Of a stretch of 64,000 nucleotides of DNA, positions 46,053 through 57,301 are shown in pieces. Numbering within the stretch: the first letter of the stretch is position 1; each line of letters opens with the position of its first letter. Below the pieces are notes generated by a model. It searched no databases. It was not told the DNA's origin and was given only the letters and a program-made list of their open reading frames with translations. The stretch is from the NCBI GenBank assembly GCA_900312665.1, contig ONZQ02000017.1, positions 248,001 to 312,000 of the forward strand, written 5' to 3'. Position numbers and translations under genes: made by a program. Source of the DNA: Cephalotrichum gorgonifer (taxonomy: Eukaryota; Ascomycota; Sordariomycetes; Microascales; Microascaceae).

Positions 46053-47590
46053 TCAAGACTCCTCCTTTCTCCCCGCTCGATCCTCATACTCGACCACAAC
46101 CTCATCAACCTTCCAGATCCCGCCAGCACCAGACCCTTCCGCTCCCCCCGCTCCACCTCCTCCCCTCCCTTCCTCTTCTTCCTTCTCATCCCGCAACATC
46201 CCCCAGAATGAGGTAGTCCTCTCGCTGCTCGCCCTCGTGCAAGAAATGAGGACCGTGCTCTGTCTCTGCATCGAAAACGACTCGGCTGTAAAGGCCCTCT
46301 TGGGGGATAGGGACTTCGGGGGATGCCTCGCGGCGGACCGCACGGCGGGCTGGCGGAGTAGGGTGCGGAGGATGGGGACGCTGGCGGCCATCATCGTTAT
46401 TGCGGCCTCGGCGGAGGTCCAGATTATGACGACTGCTCCGTGGTCTGTGGTCGTTGGCGTGTATTCTTGAGGCAAGGGGGGATAAGGAGTAGGGGGAATA
46501 GGGATCAGGGGGGTCAGGTATTAGGAGAAGTAGGGAGTAAGCGGGCGAGGTAAATCACGAGGGCACTTACAGACATCGCCGTCCTTTATCTTCGGGGTCA
46601 GCACAACCTTGATAATGGCCGTTATCCCTGCAAATACACCCATGCTCATGGCTATTATAACACCAATCTTCTCCTTCTTCTGCATGTTGAGGCGCCAGAG
46701 GAGCTTCCACGGCAGGAACGCGAGGATAAAGTCCATCAAGGCCGAGTACCCTGCAAATCCCCAGTGTCAGTCGCTGGCATTCCCAAGAGAGCAAAATTCG
46801 AAAAACTAAATGGGAGGGGAAGCATGAAAAAGACAAGGAGGAACGGCAACAAACATACCCGCCGAGATCATCAGGTAGCCCACAATCCTTTCCGGTGGAT
46901 AGCAAGTCCCCTCCGTAAGCGGCAGCCACGACTTCTGGATCGGCGTGCACTGGATCCATATGAACAACGCACTCAGCCCCAGCAGCATGTTCATCGACGC
47001 GATGATGCACCACACCGCTGCCCACGTCCACCCGTCGCATATCCGCAGCAGCGTCAGCGCGAAAGACGTCTTGCTCCACGCCGTGGCGACGATGCCGAAG
47101 GTGCTCGAGATGTTCATTATCAGGGGCATCCTGAGGAGGAAGTTCTCGGGGTCGATGTCCCAGATGTGCTTCCCGTAGCCGAGGCGGATGTTTTCCGTTA
47201 GCAGGCCGGTGGAGACCGTTAGTAGGACCTTGGTTCCGTTAGCTCTCTGACCTGTCACTTTCAACGAGACGCTTCTCCTAGCCAGGGGCGCTTTCCCTAA
47301 CGAGGGTGTTCCTTCCAAATAAAGAGAAGGGTATCTTGAGTTAAATCTCAAGGTAGAAAGAGGGAGCATACCCAGGATGCTATTAAGAAATAATCGTCCC
47401 ACCACAGCCCCCGACGCCTGTCAAGCTTGTAGTACACCCGCAGGCCGATGAACCCAAGCGCGAGCGCGATAAACGACCATGACGTGCCTAGCACCGTCGG
47501 CCCGATGTCATCGTGTGGCAGCACCGCGAGCTCCTGGGGCGTGAACGTGGGGAAGGCGAAGCTGGCGTCCGTCTGGGGGCGGACTTCCAT
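46053..47590 (-). CDS. Second fungal rhodopsin/SAT4-like membrane protein
   Basis: Four exons (47590-47372, 47228-46859, 46750-46571, 46444-46053) give 386 residues. Landmarks: LRVYYKLDRRRGLWWDDYFLIASWVLL across intron 1, GYGKHIWDIDPENF, ATAWSKTSFALTLLRI, IWIQCTPIQKSW, CYPPERIVGYLMISAGYSALMDF across intron 2, and LPWKLLWRLNMQKKEKIGV. Then comes VYHGAVVIIWTSAEAAITMM across intron 3, followed by an acidic Gly/Glu-rich tail. Seven helices are expected. The last acceptor was chosen at 46445-46446 because the nearer one gives an immediate stop. The gene belongs to the same superfamily as 36213-37696 but is clearly diverged, with different intron positions, so it is not a recent duplicate. Confidence 0.88.
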
Positions 47591-48728
47591 GGCGGAGGGG
47601 TCAGTAGGAGCGGGATGTAAAATCTAGCCCAGTTTCTGGGCCCACCCGGCTCGCTAACTAAGAGGACAGAAGAAAAGAAAGGCAGAGATTAAGGAAGCTA
47701 TATCAAATACTCTTAGCGAGAAGTGAACGGGCCGAACCGAGAAACACCGGGAAGTGAAAGATTTGGAAGCGAGGCGAGGGAAGGCGCTATGACCTAAGAT
47801 ATGAGCGGGACGGGAACAGAGATCTAGAGAGAATGATAGTGTTTCCTTTCTATCTAAGACGAGAGGGAGCGGCTCAGCCACGCTAAGGTAAGGAGCAGAC
47901 AGGGGGGATTTTGGAAAGAAGGAAAAGTGTAGGTAAGGCAGGATGTTCTCGAAGCGAGACTATTGGGGATCCTCGCTCTGTTGTACCCATAGCGGGTCCA
48001 AGGAATCATGCCTCGCATACCAAACATGAGACGATCCCGGGGATATATGTGCAGATCTTGCCCTTGTCCTCGAAGATGGGCCACCCAGGCAGCCTACAAT
48101 TAAGCCGACATGGTTTTGCCTCCCTTCTTCCCCCCGCCCAAAAAACATTGTCCACTCCTTCAATAGGTTTTTCCAAACAGTTACACTGCATATGATTATT
48201 CGGGTCTGTCACCCCAGACGGAGAGGCCGGAGAATTAACCGGAGTTTGCCGGCTTTCTGCTGTGGGACCGGGGCGGCGATCCGACGCCGATCGCGGATTT
48301 GCTCCGGTGTAGTTCCTTCTCAGACACCGAGTCACTGATACTGCTGAGACTCAAAAAAAACCATGCAATGCACCGCTCGTCAACTTTCTGGGATGGCGAG
48401 GAAAAGAAATAAAAGAGAGAAGAGAAAAATGCTACGTCCTGATAAGCTGTGGAGGAAGTCGTCGTGGACCGGGTCGTGGGGCGTGTCTCAGTGTGACAAC
48501 CTTGACGAGACACCAAAACCACGTCCAAGACTGAAACTACAGATGGATGGACGCCAAGGCCGGATGTTGATGCGGACTGGGGATGATGAGAGGCGAAAGA
48601 GCTTCCCGCGGCTGCCTTAGGTTCGCCGCTCTATGCGGCGAATTTACTGCCCGAGAGAGAGAAGGCGGGCAGGCCGGTTACGGTTTGCAGAGCGGAAACG
48701 AGGTCCGGGCATATCACCTCTTCTCGCC
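47591..48728. other. Intergenic region
   Basis: Upstream DNA of the rhodopsin-like gene and 3' flank of the GH18 gene. No gene supported. Confidence 0.55.
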
Positions 48729-49748
48729 CTATTCGCTATCGCTATCCGAGAAATATGTAAATGGCGCCGGGACAGGAGCCGAATCCTCCTCATCCTCGCC
48801 CTCGTCCTCAATCACCAAGTGCCCGGGCAATCCTGTAGCCTTGCCCTGCCCTTCCGGCTCCACCCCCGAGGCTCCACCCCCCAAGATCGCCCCCATCATC
48901 GCCGCCCACTCCCACGGCCTCTCCCTCCCGCCGGGCAAGCTATTGAAGTACTCCCACCCCATCACGCCCCCGAACCTCGGATTCCCAGCCGCAATCCCCG
49001 CCACCACGGCCCCCAGCCTCTCCCAGTCCACAAACCCGCTCCCGTTCTCCGGGTTCGTAACCAGGCCCACGACGACCTTCTCAGGCGGCCACCCCTTGGC
49101 CATTATGTACTGGTACATGACGGCGTCCTCGGCGCTCCCCCACCCGCAGTAGAACTGCGCGTTGTAGAACGAGATCTCGGCGCCCCGCATCACCTCGAGG
49201 GCCTCGTAGTCGAAGCCGCTCAGGTTCGCGCGCGGGTCCAGCAGCGCGGCCGCCACGGGCGCGAAGGAGATGACGAAGCCCGGGCCGAAGTCCCGGCGGA
49301 GGCGGTCAACGAGGCGGACGGCGGCGGAGAGAGACATCTTCTCCTCGACGTCCAGGTCGAGCCCGTCCAGGCCGCGCTGGCGGATGAGGTCACGGAGGGG
49401 CGCGTAGTAGATCTCGAAGGTGGCGTCGTCGGCGCCGAGGCGGGCGTAGGTACCCGCCGCGGCGCCGCCTAGCATGCCCATTACCGTGACACTCGTGGCC
49501 TGGAGGACGCGGAGCTCGGCCCAGAGGGTGTCGAAGCGGGGATGGGAGGGGGGATGGTCGTTGAGGGTTATGGCGGCGGGGTCTTCGTTGATGTGGATGG
49601 CGGCGAGGATGACGTGGGTGATGCCGGTGGGGCCGCCGGTGGGGGAGCCGTTTACAAGGGGGAGGACGGAGATGAATTTGCCCGAGGGATCATGGTGGGT
49701 TTGGTAGTAAGTGATTACACGGGGGCGATGGGGAGGGATGGGTGCCAT
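48729..49748 (-). CDS. GH18 family glycoside hydrolase, apparently intracellular
   Basis: A 339-residue intronless gene. The first strand is VITYYQTHH. The GH18 signature L-D-G-L-D-L-D-V-E lies at residues 127-135, with all three Asp and the catalytic Glu135 intact. ISFYNAQFYCGWG and a terminal GGVMGWEYFNS match the later barrel strands. Relatives hydrolyse chitin-type or N-glycan chitobiose bonds by substrate-assisted catalysis. There is no signal peptide or membrane segment, so a cytosolic role such as ENGase-like or other non-secreted hydrolysis is more likely than wall digestion. The C-terminus is acidic (EDEGEDEEDS). It is divergent from the Crb2-like gene. Confidence 0.92.
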   Translation of the reverse strand: MAPIPPHRPRVITYYQTHHDPSGKFISVLPLVNGSPTGGPTGITHVILAAIHINEDPAAITLNDHPPSHPRFDTLWAELRVLQATSVTVMGMLGGAAAGTYARLGADDATFEIYYAPLRDLIRQRGLDGLDLDVEEKMSLSAAVRLVDRLRRDFGPGFVISFAPVAAALLDPRANLSGFDYEALEVMRGAEISFYNAQFYCGWGSAEDAVMYQYIMAKGWPPEKVVVGLVTNPENGSGFVDWERLGAVVAGIAAGNPRFGGVMGWEYFNSLPGGRERPWEWAAMMGAILGGGASGVEPEGQGKATGLPGHLVIEDEGEDEEDSAPVPAPFTYFSDSDSE

Positions 49749-51129
49749 GGCTCAGGTCTGACCCGCGGGGTTGATATGAGGGTTCGTCTGGGGTAGGGCG
49801 GGTGGAGGAGGGGAAGGGGGGCCAGAAGGGAGGGGCTCAGAGGGTCCAATGTCGGGATGAAGGATGGGGGTCCTCGAGCGCGGACCTTGAGCCCTACCAA
49901 AAAAGAAAGCGAAAGAAGCGAGCGAAAGAGACTCGACAGTAAAATGAGATGAGATGAGATCGTGGTCTTGAGAGTGAGACCTCCATCGACTCCATCGCCC
50001 CTTCCCCACCAAGACTAATAGTGTGCCTGGGTACCTCTAATGGCGGGTGAAGACCCATTAAAGTCCACGTGACACCGCGTCTGGAAGCGCTCCAGTTTGG
50101 GTGATGTACCTGTAGCTGACAAAGCCTGTAGTTCCCGTCTGTCGCGCTTTTATGGGCACGTGTAGGAATTCAAGCCGTCGTGAAGTCGCATTCCCATCCC
50201 GTTCCACATCTCCATGTTTTGTTTCTATGGCGTGAGCCAATTCCACAACTCAAGCAGCAATGGGTGAGGAGCGAGAGATCTGGGCTGGGATCCAGAGCCA
50301 GGATGAGGAGCCCTTGATCGACAGCCAGGTCCTCTTCAACCGATACTGTGCTGAGTTTGGCCTCATTGGCCTTGTGGCTGGCACCCCGGTCAGTTCAGCT
50401 CATGTTCGTGCTTCCCAGTGGCTACTCTGGCTTGGTGGTGGCGACAATGGCAGCACATCCCTGTCAGTTTAACTCGTGATTAGCCTGACTCTTTATGTAC
50501 AGGTTGTTAAGTCAAGCACCACCGAATGCAAAGGTATCCTTCAATTCTTGCATGCACAAAATGCTTTTTCTACACATGGGCTTTTGATTGATGGCAAAAG
50601 CTAATTGAACCGCCAGCTTTACCTTTCTCACTTGGCCTGCCGGCTGCGCCTGCCAGCGGCCGACGGCCCTTGGCGGTATGTGTCTCCGTCGCTGTCCCCA
50701 CTAATACTCACCCCGCCCTCGCCTGGCCCAGAATCTACAGGGGTCCCATACCAAAATACTGCCAGGCCGATTGCCTGTGGGCTGAGTACATACTGACTAA
50801 ATATCCACATTTCCAGGCTGCTGCATCCGACGCGAGACTGAGCTCCTCGACGCGGATACCCACATCACCACCACAGAGTTCGAACCCGTCCAGAGGCCCC
50901 GACACGAGCCAGACTGCTGTTACCGGGCAAGAGGGTACGTCGGATCGATCCAATCGGTTAGTTCACCTTTCCCATCACGCCCCTCCCACCCACCCCTTCC
51001 AGGTCTTCCCTTCCCCTCCCAGCGTCGGCTCCTTCCAACAGCCAACACCTGCTCCTTCCAGAATTTGGCCTAACTTCCCGTAGCACCCTCCCTGAACATG
51101 ACCACGAACAAGCCCGAAGAGGCCGCAAA
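49749..51129. promoter_or_regulatory. Divergent upstream region, GH18 and Crb2-like genes
   Basis: 1.4 kb between two divergent starts. No convincing gene; the frame at 50260-50472 has no motif. An ATG at 51098 opens a 38-codon frame that overlaps the Crb2-like start out of frame and ends at 51214. Confidence 0.5.
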
Positions 51130-54123
51130 ATGGACGCCACCGAGTCCCCAACCCAGGCGAACGATGACCGCGACTACGACTCGGCGCGTCGCCACGAGGC
51201 GGACATCCACCTAGACTCCTTTGACCTCCCAGACCTCCACGACGAGCCCCACACCCTCCTCGATGGCGACACCGGCGCCGTCAACTTCGGCTCCCTGAGT
51301 CCGGATGGCAAGATGCCCTCGCAACTATCCGATATCTTGTCCCCCCTCGCCGAGATCAACCCCACGCACCGCGGAGCCTGGCGCGCCCAGAAGGACTCCC
51401 AGCAGGAGATGGGGACGACACCGGCCCGACTCCCTGCCCCGCCCCCCGAGACGCCCACCCCCGTCAACCCCTTCCGGACAAAGCCGCAAGCCTCCGTCCT
51501 CCGCGCGACGCAGATGTTCAACGCCACCCAGTTCTCTTCCGCCGTCAAGGGCGTCAGCCCCACCTCCTCGCGCCCCTCGCCGCACACCTTCCACAACGGT
51601 TTCATGACTAGCACCTCCCCCGCCGGGCCCATGACCTCACCCCTGAAGAACCGATTCGCCCTCTCGTCGCCCTCCCTCTTCAAGGACCCCCCCACCCCGT
51701 TCGTGCAGCCGCCACCATCACTCCTCGAGACGCGATCGCCACAGCCCGAATCCCGAACCCCGCAGCCCCAGCCACAGAAGGACGACGACACCGCCGAGGC
51801 GATACCCGAGTCGCCGCCGGGCGACGAGGCTGATCTCCCGCCACCGCGGAAACGCCAGCGCCAGGAACTACTGGAGGACTACGAGCCGGTCGCCGCGTCC
51901 CAGGAGCGTAAGCTCTTCGTCGACCCGCTGAAGAGTGCCACGGGGGACTCGGATTCGGAGGAGGACGCCGAGTTCCAGCGTCGTCTACAGGCGAAGCTCA
52001 TCCGGGAGCGTGCTGAGCGTCGGCTGGATGGTATCTCCTTCGAGCTCCCCAAGCGGGGGGAGGACGGCCGGCACTCGAAGCGTCTTGCGGCGACTCAGGG
52101 GACGCCGACGAAGAACAGACTTGGCTTTAGGCAGTCGAAGCGGAGGGACCTTGTGCATGAGCAGAAGTCGTCGCTACCGGGACACCGCAACGGGAGGTTG
52201 TCGAATCTTGCCTCATCGGTCGTGGTGGTGGATGATGATTTGCCTCACACACAGACGCCTGAACAGGCGACTCCTGACGCCGAGGCTGATCTGCCGCCAA
52301 ATCCGGAGAGGGCCGGAGCTATTGAGATTCCGGAAACGAGCTCGCCGCCGGCCGTTGGCGCGCGACAAGCAACATCGCCTCGGCGGAAAGGCGGGGAGGA
52401 ACTGCCTAGCACTACTTCGTCGAATTTGCCCCCAGCTCGCATACCCCAGTCCTCGCCACAGGTGAGGCCTAGGCCCGGGCGCGCAGTCGACGCGACTAGT
52501 AGTAGAGCCGGTATTCCAGAGTCCCCAATCGTTGTCCCGGAGTCGGACTTTTCTAGGGGGGTCCCGGCGAGCGAGGATACTCTGGATGCTGCTACACAGG
52601 AGCACACGGCAGATGAGACTCGACGGATGCGACGGATGGATATTATCATTCCCTCTAGTCAACCGCTCTCATCCTCTAAAGCCGAGGCCCGTTCTCGGCG
52701 CTCTTCCCCCGTCTTAGACCCTGTCAACACGTCGAGTTCAGCCGTCCAAACTGCCACCTCGCCTCGAAGCGTACAGTCCTCTCTTAGCGCCCTATCATCA
52801 ACCCCGTCCCCCGTCGACAGCCCGACACCTATCGACACTCCTGAGCTAGCGAAGCCCCCACCAGTGCCATTGACAGACAAGTACGACCTTCCAGACTCGT
52901 CAGCCTTCGACCATTCCGCGCCTAAGCCCACGCGCCGGCCGATAAAAACTTACTCTCGAGCCACCCGCAAGGCGCTCCCCCGATCCCTCCGCAGCCGAGA
53001 CTCCCTAGACCTAGACTCCACGGACGAACTCGCCCCTGCGCCCGCCACTGCGCCCGCTCCAAAGCCACCACCATCCAGGTCCCTGCGCGGGCGGGAATCC
53101 CTGGGCCGCGGCACCCCTGACGAACTGACGTTCCACCCCACGTCACCACACGCTAAACTCAAAACCCTCCAGTCCCGGCTCGGTGCCTCCCGCGCGGCGC
53201 GCCCCGGAAACGGCCGGCTCTTCCAGAACATGTCGTTCGCCATCTCCTTCCAAGAACGAAAGGACGACGAAACCGCCGAGGATTACGAGGCGCGGTGCAG
53301 CATCAGCGAGGAGCTCTCGCGACTCGTCTCTGGCGCGGGCGGACGGATCCTCGTGCACGGGTTTAACGAGCTCCTGGACCCCGCCACCCTACGGGACAAC
53401 CTCTACACATCTGGAGCGGTGGGTGGGGACTCCGCCGTAGAGGTCTGTCCGGGCGCGGAGTCGCTGGGATTCACCGCCCTGCTGGCGGACGGGCACTCGC
53501 GGAAGGTCAAGTACATGCAGGCGCTCGCGCTCGGGCTGCCGTGCCTGGCGTACCAGTGGGCGACGGCGAGCCTGGAGAAGGGGGAGGTAGTGGAGTGGGC
53601 GCCCTACCTCCTGTGCGCGGGACAGTCTGCGCCCCTTGGCGACGCGGTGCTCTCGCGCTCTCTGGCGCCCTACGCCGCCGCCGGCGCGGAGGCAAGGTTC
53701 GTGGACGTGGTGGGCCGGCGGCGGCTACTTCTTGGCTCCGAGAGGATACTGCTTGTCATGAAGAAGGTGAGGGGGGAGGAGGGGAAGGATAGGGACGGGA
53801 GGATGTCATATTTAATGCTCGCGCGCATATCGGGGGCTAATGTCACGAGGGTGTGTAATGTCCGGGATGCGAGGGCGGCGCTGAGGAAGGGGGGGTTCGG
53901 GTGGGTTTATGTTGATGGGGAGACGTGTTCTGTTGGACAGGTCTTGGGTGAGGGCGGGGGTCAAAGCAAGGGGAAGGGGAAGAGGAAAAGGGGGAGCGGG
54001 GGGGTAGAGGGGGATGGAGGTGAGACAGGGAAGGTGAGGTGTTTGAGCAATGAGCTGGTGGTGCAGAGCTTGATTGCGGGGAGGGTGATTGATGAGGAGG
54101 AGAGGGCTGCTTACGGGCTCTGA
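51130..54123 (+). CDS. Rad9/Crb2/53BP1-type BRCT DNA-damage checkpoint protein
   Basis: A 997-residue intronless gene. The N-terminal two thirds are disordered and rich in Ser, Pro, SQ/TQ and SP/TP sites, as expected for a mediator phosphorylated by ATR/ATM- and CDK-type kinases. A tandem BRCT module occupies about 693-985. The first repeat starts at LFQNMSFAISF, with GGRILVHGFNELLDP and a YMQALALGLPCLAYQW helix typical of Crb2/53BP1. The second begins near GSERILLVMKK, with ISGANVTRVCNV and GWVYVDGETC. The protein links damaged chromatin to Chk1/Rad53-type kinases in the nucleus. A Tudor domain, present in Crb2 and 53BP1, was not obvious by eye. A basic KGKGKRKRG stretch inside BRCT2 is lineage-specific. 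Confidence 0.87.
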   Translation: MDATESPTQANDDRDYDSARRHEADIHLDSFDLPDLHDEPHTLLDGDTGAVNFGSLSPDGKMPSQLSDILSPLAEINPTHRGAWRAQKDSQQEMGTTPARLPAPPPETPTPVNPFRTKPQASVLRATQMFNATQFSSAVKGVSPTSSRPSPHTFHNGFMTSTSPAGPMTSPLKNRFALSSPSLFKDPPTPFVQPPPSLLETRSPQPESRTPQPQPQKDDDTAEAIPESPPGDEADLPPPRKRQRQELLEDYEPVAASQERKLFVDPLKSATGDSDSEEDAEFQRRLQAKLIRERAERRLDGISFELPKRGEDGRHSKRLAATQGTPTKNRLGFRQSKRRDLVHEQKSSLPGHRNGRLSNLASSVVVVDDDLPHTQTPEQATPDAEADLPPNPERAGAIEIPETSSPPAVGARQATSPRRKGGEELPSTTSSNLPPARIPQSSPQVRPRPGRAVDATSSRAGIPESPIVVPESDFSRGVPASEDTLDAATQEHTADETRRMRRMDIIIPSSQPLSSSKAEARSRRSSPVLDPVNTSSSAVQTATSPRSVQSSLSALSSTPSPVDSPTPIDTPELAKPPPVPLTDKYDLPDSSAFDHSAPKPTRRPIKTYSRATRKALPRSLRSRDSLDLDSTDELAPAPATAPAPKPPPSRSLRGRESLGRGTPDELTFHPTSPHAKLKTLQSRLGASRAARPGNGRLFQNMSFAISFQERKDDETAEDYEARCSISEELSRLVSGAGGRILVHGFNELLDPATLRDNLYTSGAVGGDSAVEVCPGAESLGFTALLADGHSRKVKYMQALALGLPCLAYQWATASLEKGEVVEWAPYLLCAGQSAPLGDAVLSRSLAPYAAAGAEARFVDVVGRRRLLLGSERILLVMKKVRGEEGKDRDGRMSYLMLARISGANVTRVCNVRDARAALRKGGFGWVYVDGETCSVGQVLGEGGGQSKGKGKRKRGSGGVEGDGGETGKVRCLSNELVVQSLIAGRVIDEEERAAYGL

Positions 54124-54490
54124 TCGGGAGTATGTGGTTTGGTTAAGCCTAGCCTTAGAGGAAGGGTCAGAGGCTTGAATCAACGAAGGATGGGGCGCGG
54201 GGATGGGAGGATGAATGGGGGAGACGCCTCGGCACGCCCTGCTGTATGACTCTTTGTATGAATCCCGGAGAGTGATAATAGAACTGGTCTGGTCTAATTC
54301 CAATTTGAGCGAAACATATGGACTATCTTCCGAATATGCCCCCCGCTTGTTGTACGTCTACGTCCGCTCCTCATACCTCTCCCTTCCTCCCCCTTTCTCG
54401 ATAAGCTGAGGTATCGTCAAATCCGTGGTCCCCGTCCCCCTGAATCGAGCTTGATCTGAGCCTCGGGGAGAGAACTGAAGCACGAAGATC

Positions 54491-54562
54491 GGTCTAGTGG
54501 CCCAATGGCAAGGCGTTTGGCTTCGAACCAAAAGATTGTAGGTTCGACCCCTGCCTAGATCA
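54491..54562 (+). tRNA. tRNA-Arg (anticodon TCG)
   Basis: An intronless cloverleaf. The acceptor GGTCTAG pairs with CTAGATC (one G-T wobble). The anticodon stem TTTGG/CCAAA encloses the loop CTTCGAA, anticodon TCG. The T-arm is GTAGG-TTCGACC-CCTGC and the discriminator is A. A T-rich terminator follows at about 54566-54575. Confidence 0.94.
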
Positions 54563-54889
54563 CGATTTCCTTTTTACCTTTTGGTCTCATTTTTGTGTCT
54601 GGTTATTATGCTTGAGCATTATCGTGGGAATAAAGTGGTGGCCGAGGTCTTAGTGAGTGGGTCGACGTCTAGCTACGGCAGTTGTTCCCAACCGGCAGTC
54701 CTCCTTGCTGGAGTACGTACCTTCGCGTAATATGAACTAATACCAATCGAACGGACAAGCTTAAAGGACCCCGCCATGAAGCTTCCATCAACACACTCCC
54801 ACCTCAGTCGAGGTTCCCCAAGAAAGTTCCGCAGTCAACGTTTTTTTTTACCTCCCCTCAGCCGCCGGAGAGGCCTCGCAGGTGCAGAT

Positions 54890-57301
54890 ATGGGTTTGCA
54901 TGAGCTCCCATCGGAGCTGATTGAGGCGATTGCAGAAAATGTAAGTTTATTCACCAACTTCCCCGAGCCTCTTAATTCCTCTTCGTCTTCCCTGTTACAT
55001 CTGCCTAGCGAGCCCTTCGGTTCCTCTCCTTCACGCCACAACCTCCGGCGGGGAGTCGACCGAGGTAGCATTGTCACACACAACACCCACCACTTCCCCT
55101 CCTCCCAATTCTCCCTCGCCAACGCAGTCCGTAATACTAACAGAACGCAGCTCCCCTACCCCTCCCTTTGCGCCCTCTCCCTAGCCTCCCGCCACCTCCA
55201 CGACCTCGCGACGCCCCTCCTCCGCCGCGACGTCGTCCTCCTCTCCTCGAACGGCCGGACCCTCCACCGCCAGCATGCCGACGTGGCCGCCGCGCTGGAG
55301 GACGACGCGACGAGCGTGACGGTCGTGTCGCCGGTGCCGAACGACACGGTGCAAGGGAACGTGAAGGCGCGGTGCCCCGGGTGTGACATCACGGACTTTG
55401 GGAGGGAGGAGGCGGTGGGCGGGAGGTTGGTGGCGGAGGTTCTTGGGAGGTGTAGGCCCGGGAGGCTGAGGAAGTTTACGTATGTTTCTATCTCACTCTG
55501 TCTCCCCCCCTTTTCTCTCTCGTTCTAAAAGGCTCCCATTCCTTATCGTCTGCTCCAACTGGTCACTAACCCTCTATGCACAGCTGGCTCCTCGGCCTCT
55601 GCATCCAACCGGATATTCTTGGCACCAAGGGCATCCTCGCGACGCAGCAGCCCGACCTCGAGGAGCTCCGCCTCGTGACGTGCTACCACCGCCTCGGTCT
55701 CCGGTGCCAGACCCGCTCCCTGGACCTCACGCCCTTCGCCCACCTCCGCTCCCTCTCCTGGACTGGCATCCACCGCTCTCAGTTCCCCGTGCTCGAGCGC
55801 GCCCTGGCCTCATCAGCCGCGCGCCTCGTCGACCTCGAGCTCGATTTCCTCAGCTCCCTAGCCGACCACCCCCTCGCCCAGACGCCGGAGTCCCAGACGC
55901 CGGAGTCGACGCTTCCCTACTTCCCGCGCGTCGTCCTCGGCCTGCCCCGGGCGGAAGGGGGCGCGGCGTTCCCCCGGCTCGCGAGCCTGACGCTCACGAA
56001 CGTGGACCTCACGACGCTGGCGGCGGGGCAGTTCGGCGAGCTGAACCCGCTCGGCCCGGCGCTCAACGCGCGGAACCTGAAGGCGCTGAGGCTGAGGCAC
56101 TGCCCCGGGTGGGAATCCCTGGCCAACTGCCTGCACCCGGACTACAGCTGCGGCGACGAGTACGACGACGAGTGGCCGCCGCTGCGCGTGCTGGACATAC
56201 ACAGCCTCGCCTCCGACAGCCACCCGGGCCACCCCGCGCTGTGGATGTCGCTCGACGAGATGGAGGAGCTGTCGCTCTACAAGATCGGGCAGGCCACGGC
56301 GACCGCGGACGAAATCGTCCTCCCGTCTTTCACGTTTCCCCTGCTGGGGGTGAGGCGCCTGGTGCTGCATGAGGGGGACGTCAGGCCACCGGGGACGCGG
56401 CCGCGCGTGCGGGAGGGCGGGAGGATTGGTGAGCAGCTTGTGGATGGCCATGGGATGTATAACCCGTCCTGTAATGCGCTGTCAAATGCGAAGCTTGAGT
56501 TTCTTGGATTTGCGTCACCTCTGGAGTCGATGGTGAGTTTTCTCAGCCCCCCTTCTTCAACCCCTTTTTGTTCACCCAGACCCCTTTTCTGCTGCTCTTT
56601 TTCCCTTGATATCAACATGTGTTTTACGTTCCTTAGTATGCCTGTAGAGGGAGGGAGCAAGTTTAACGCGGCGCCTGACAAACTCAACCTTGCAGAGAAT
56701 CCTACTGGAGCAATTGACGCCCCCGCAAGCCTTCGCCAACCTAGAAGTCCTCCACGTGCGACAGGACCACGAGGAGGTATCGCGCTACTACAGCCGCGCC
56801 CTCGGGTACGCGGTCCCGGACGAGGACGCGCCCCCGGGGCCCGGGGGAGGTATCGATCTCAGGCGAATGCTCACGCCCGAGAGCCACGACCTCGCGATGT
56901 GGGTCTTCACTGCGCGCGAGACGTTCCCGGCACTGAAGATACTCGCCTTCGGCGACTTCGGCAGCTTCGAACCCCGCGCGCGCCTCCTCCTGTGCCCGTC
57001 GTCTTCCAGTGGCGGCGGAGCGGACCCCTTCAGGCTGGTCACCGGGGCTGACGCCGACGCGGTGCTGGTGCTGGATAGGTACATGGGCTCGCTGGTCGAG
57101 GGGCCGAGCTACTCGAAGCCGCACCTGAGGGCGTCGGGGGCGAGTCTGGCGGGGAATGTGTGGAGGCCCAGGCTGGCCATGTTCCTGGCGAGGGAGTCCG
57201 GGGCGAGGGGGCCGACGGTGCCGGGGACGGTGGTGGAGGGCGAGGACGGGAAGGGAGAGGAGGTTGGGGGCCGGTTAGGTGCTAGGGGTATGTGTATGTG
57301 A
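54890..57301 (+). CDS. F-box protein with leucine-rich repeats
   Basis: Four exons (54890-54940, 55151-55479, 55584-56532, 56696-57301) give 644 residues. The F-box is split by intron 1: MGLHELPSELIEAIAEN joins LPYPSLCALSLASRHLHDLA. LRR-like strands follow (LEELRLVTCYHRLGL, LRSLSWTGIHRSQF, LASLTLTNVDLTTL, LKALRLRHC, LRVLDIHSL, ANLEVLHVRQDHEE). It probably serves as an SCF ubiquitin-ligase adaptor; the target is unknown. In contrast with the F-box-type genes in the 8-22 kb zone, all exons are open and GC-rich with strong splice sites. It lies just downstream of tRNA-Arg. Confidence 0.83.

Noticed and set aside
46000..46470. Plus-strand 156-residue frame with a C-terminal hydrophobic stretch
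   Set aside because: It is antisense to the last exon of the minus-strand rhodopsin-like gene, whose splicing and family motif WTSAEAAITMM are much stronger.
54776..54889. Earlier start for the F-box/LRR gene
   Set aside because: The added N-terminus is Arg/Ser-rich leader sequence, whereas the ATG at 54890 begins exactly at the F-box.
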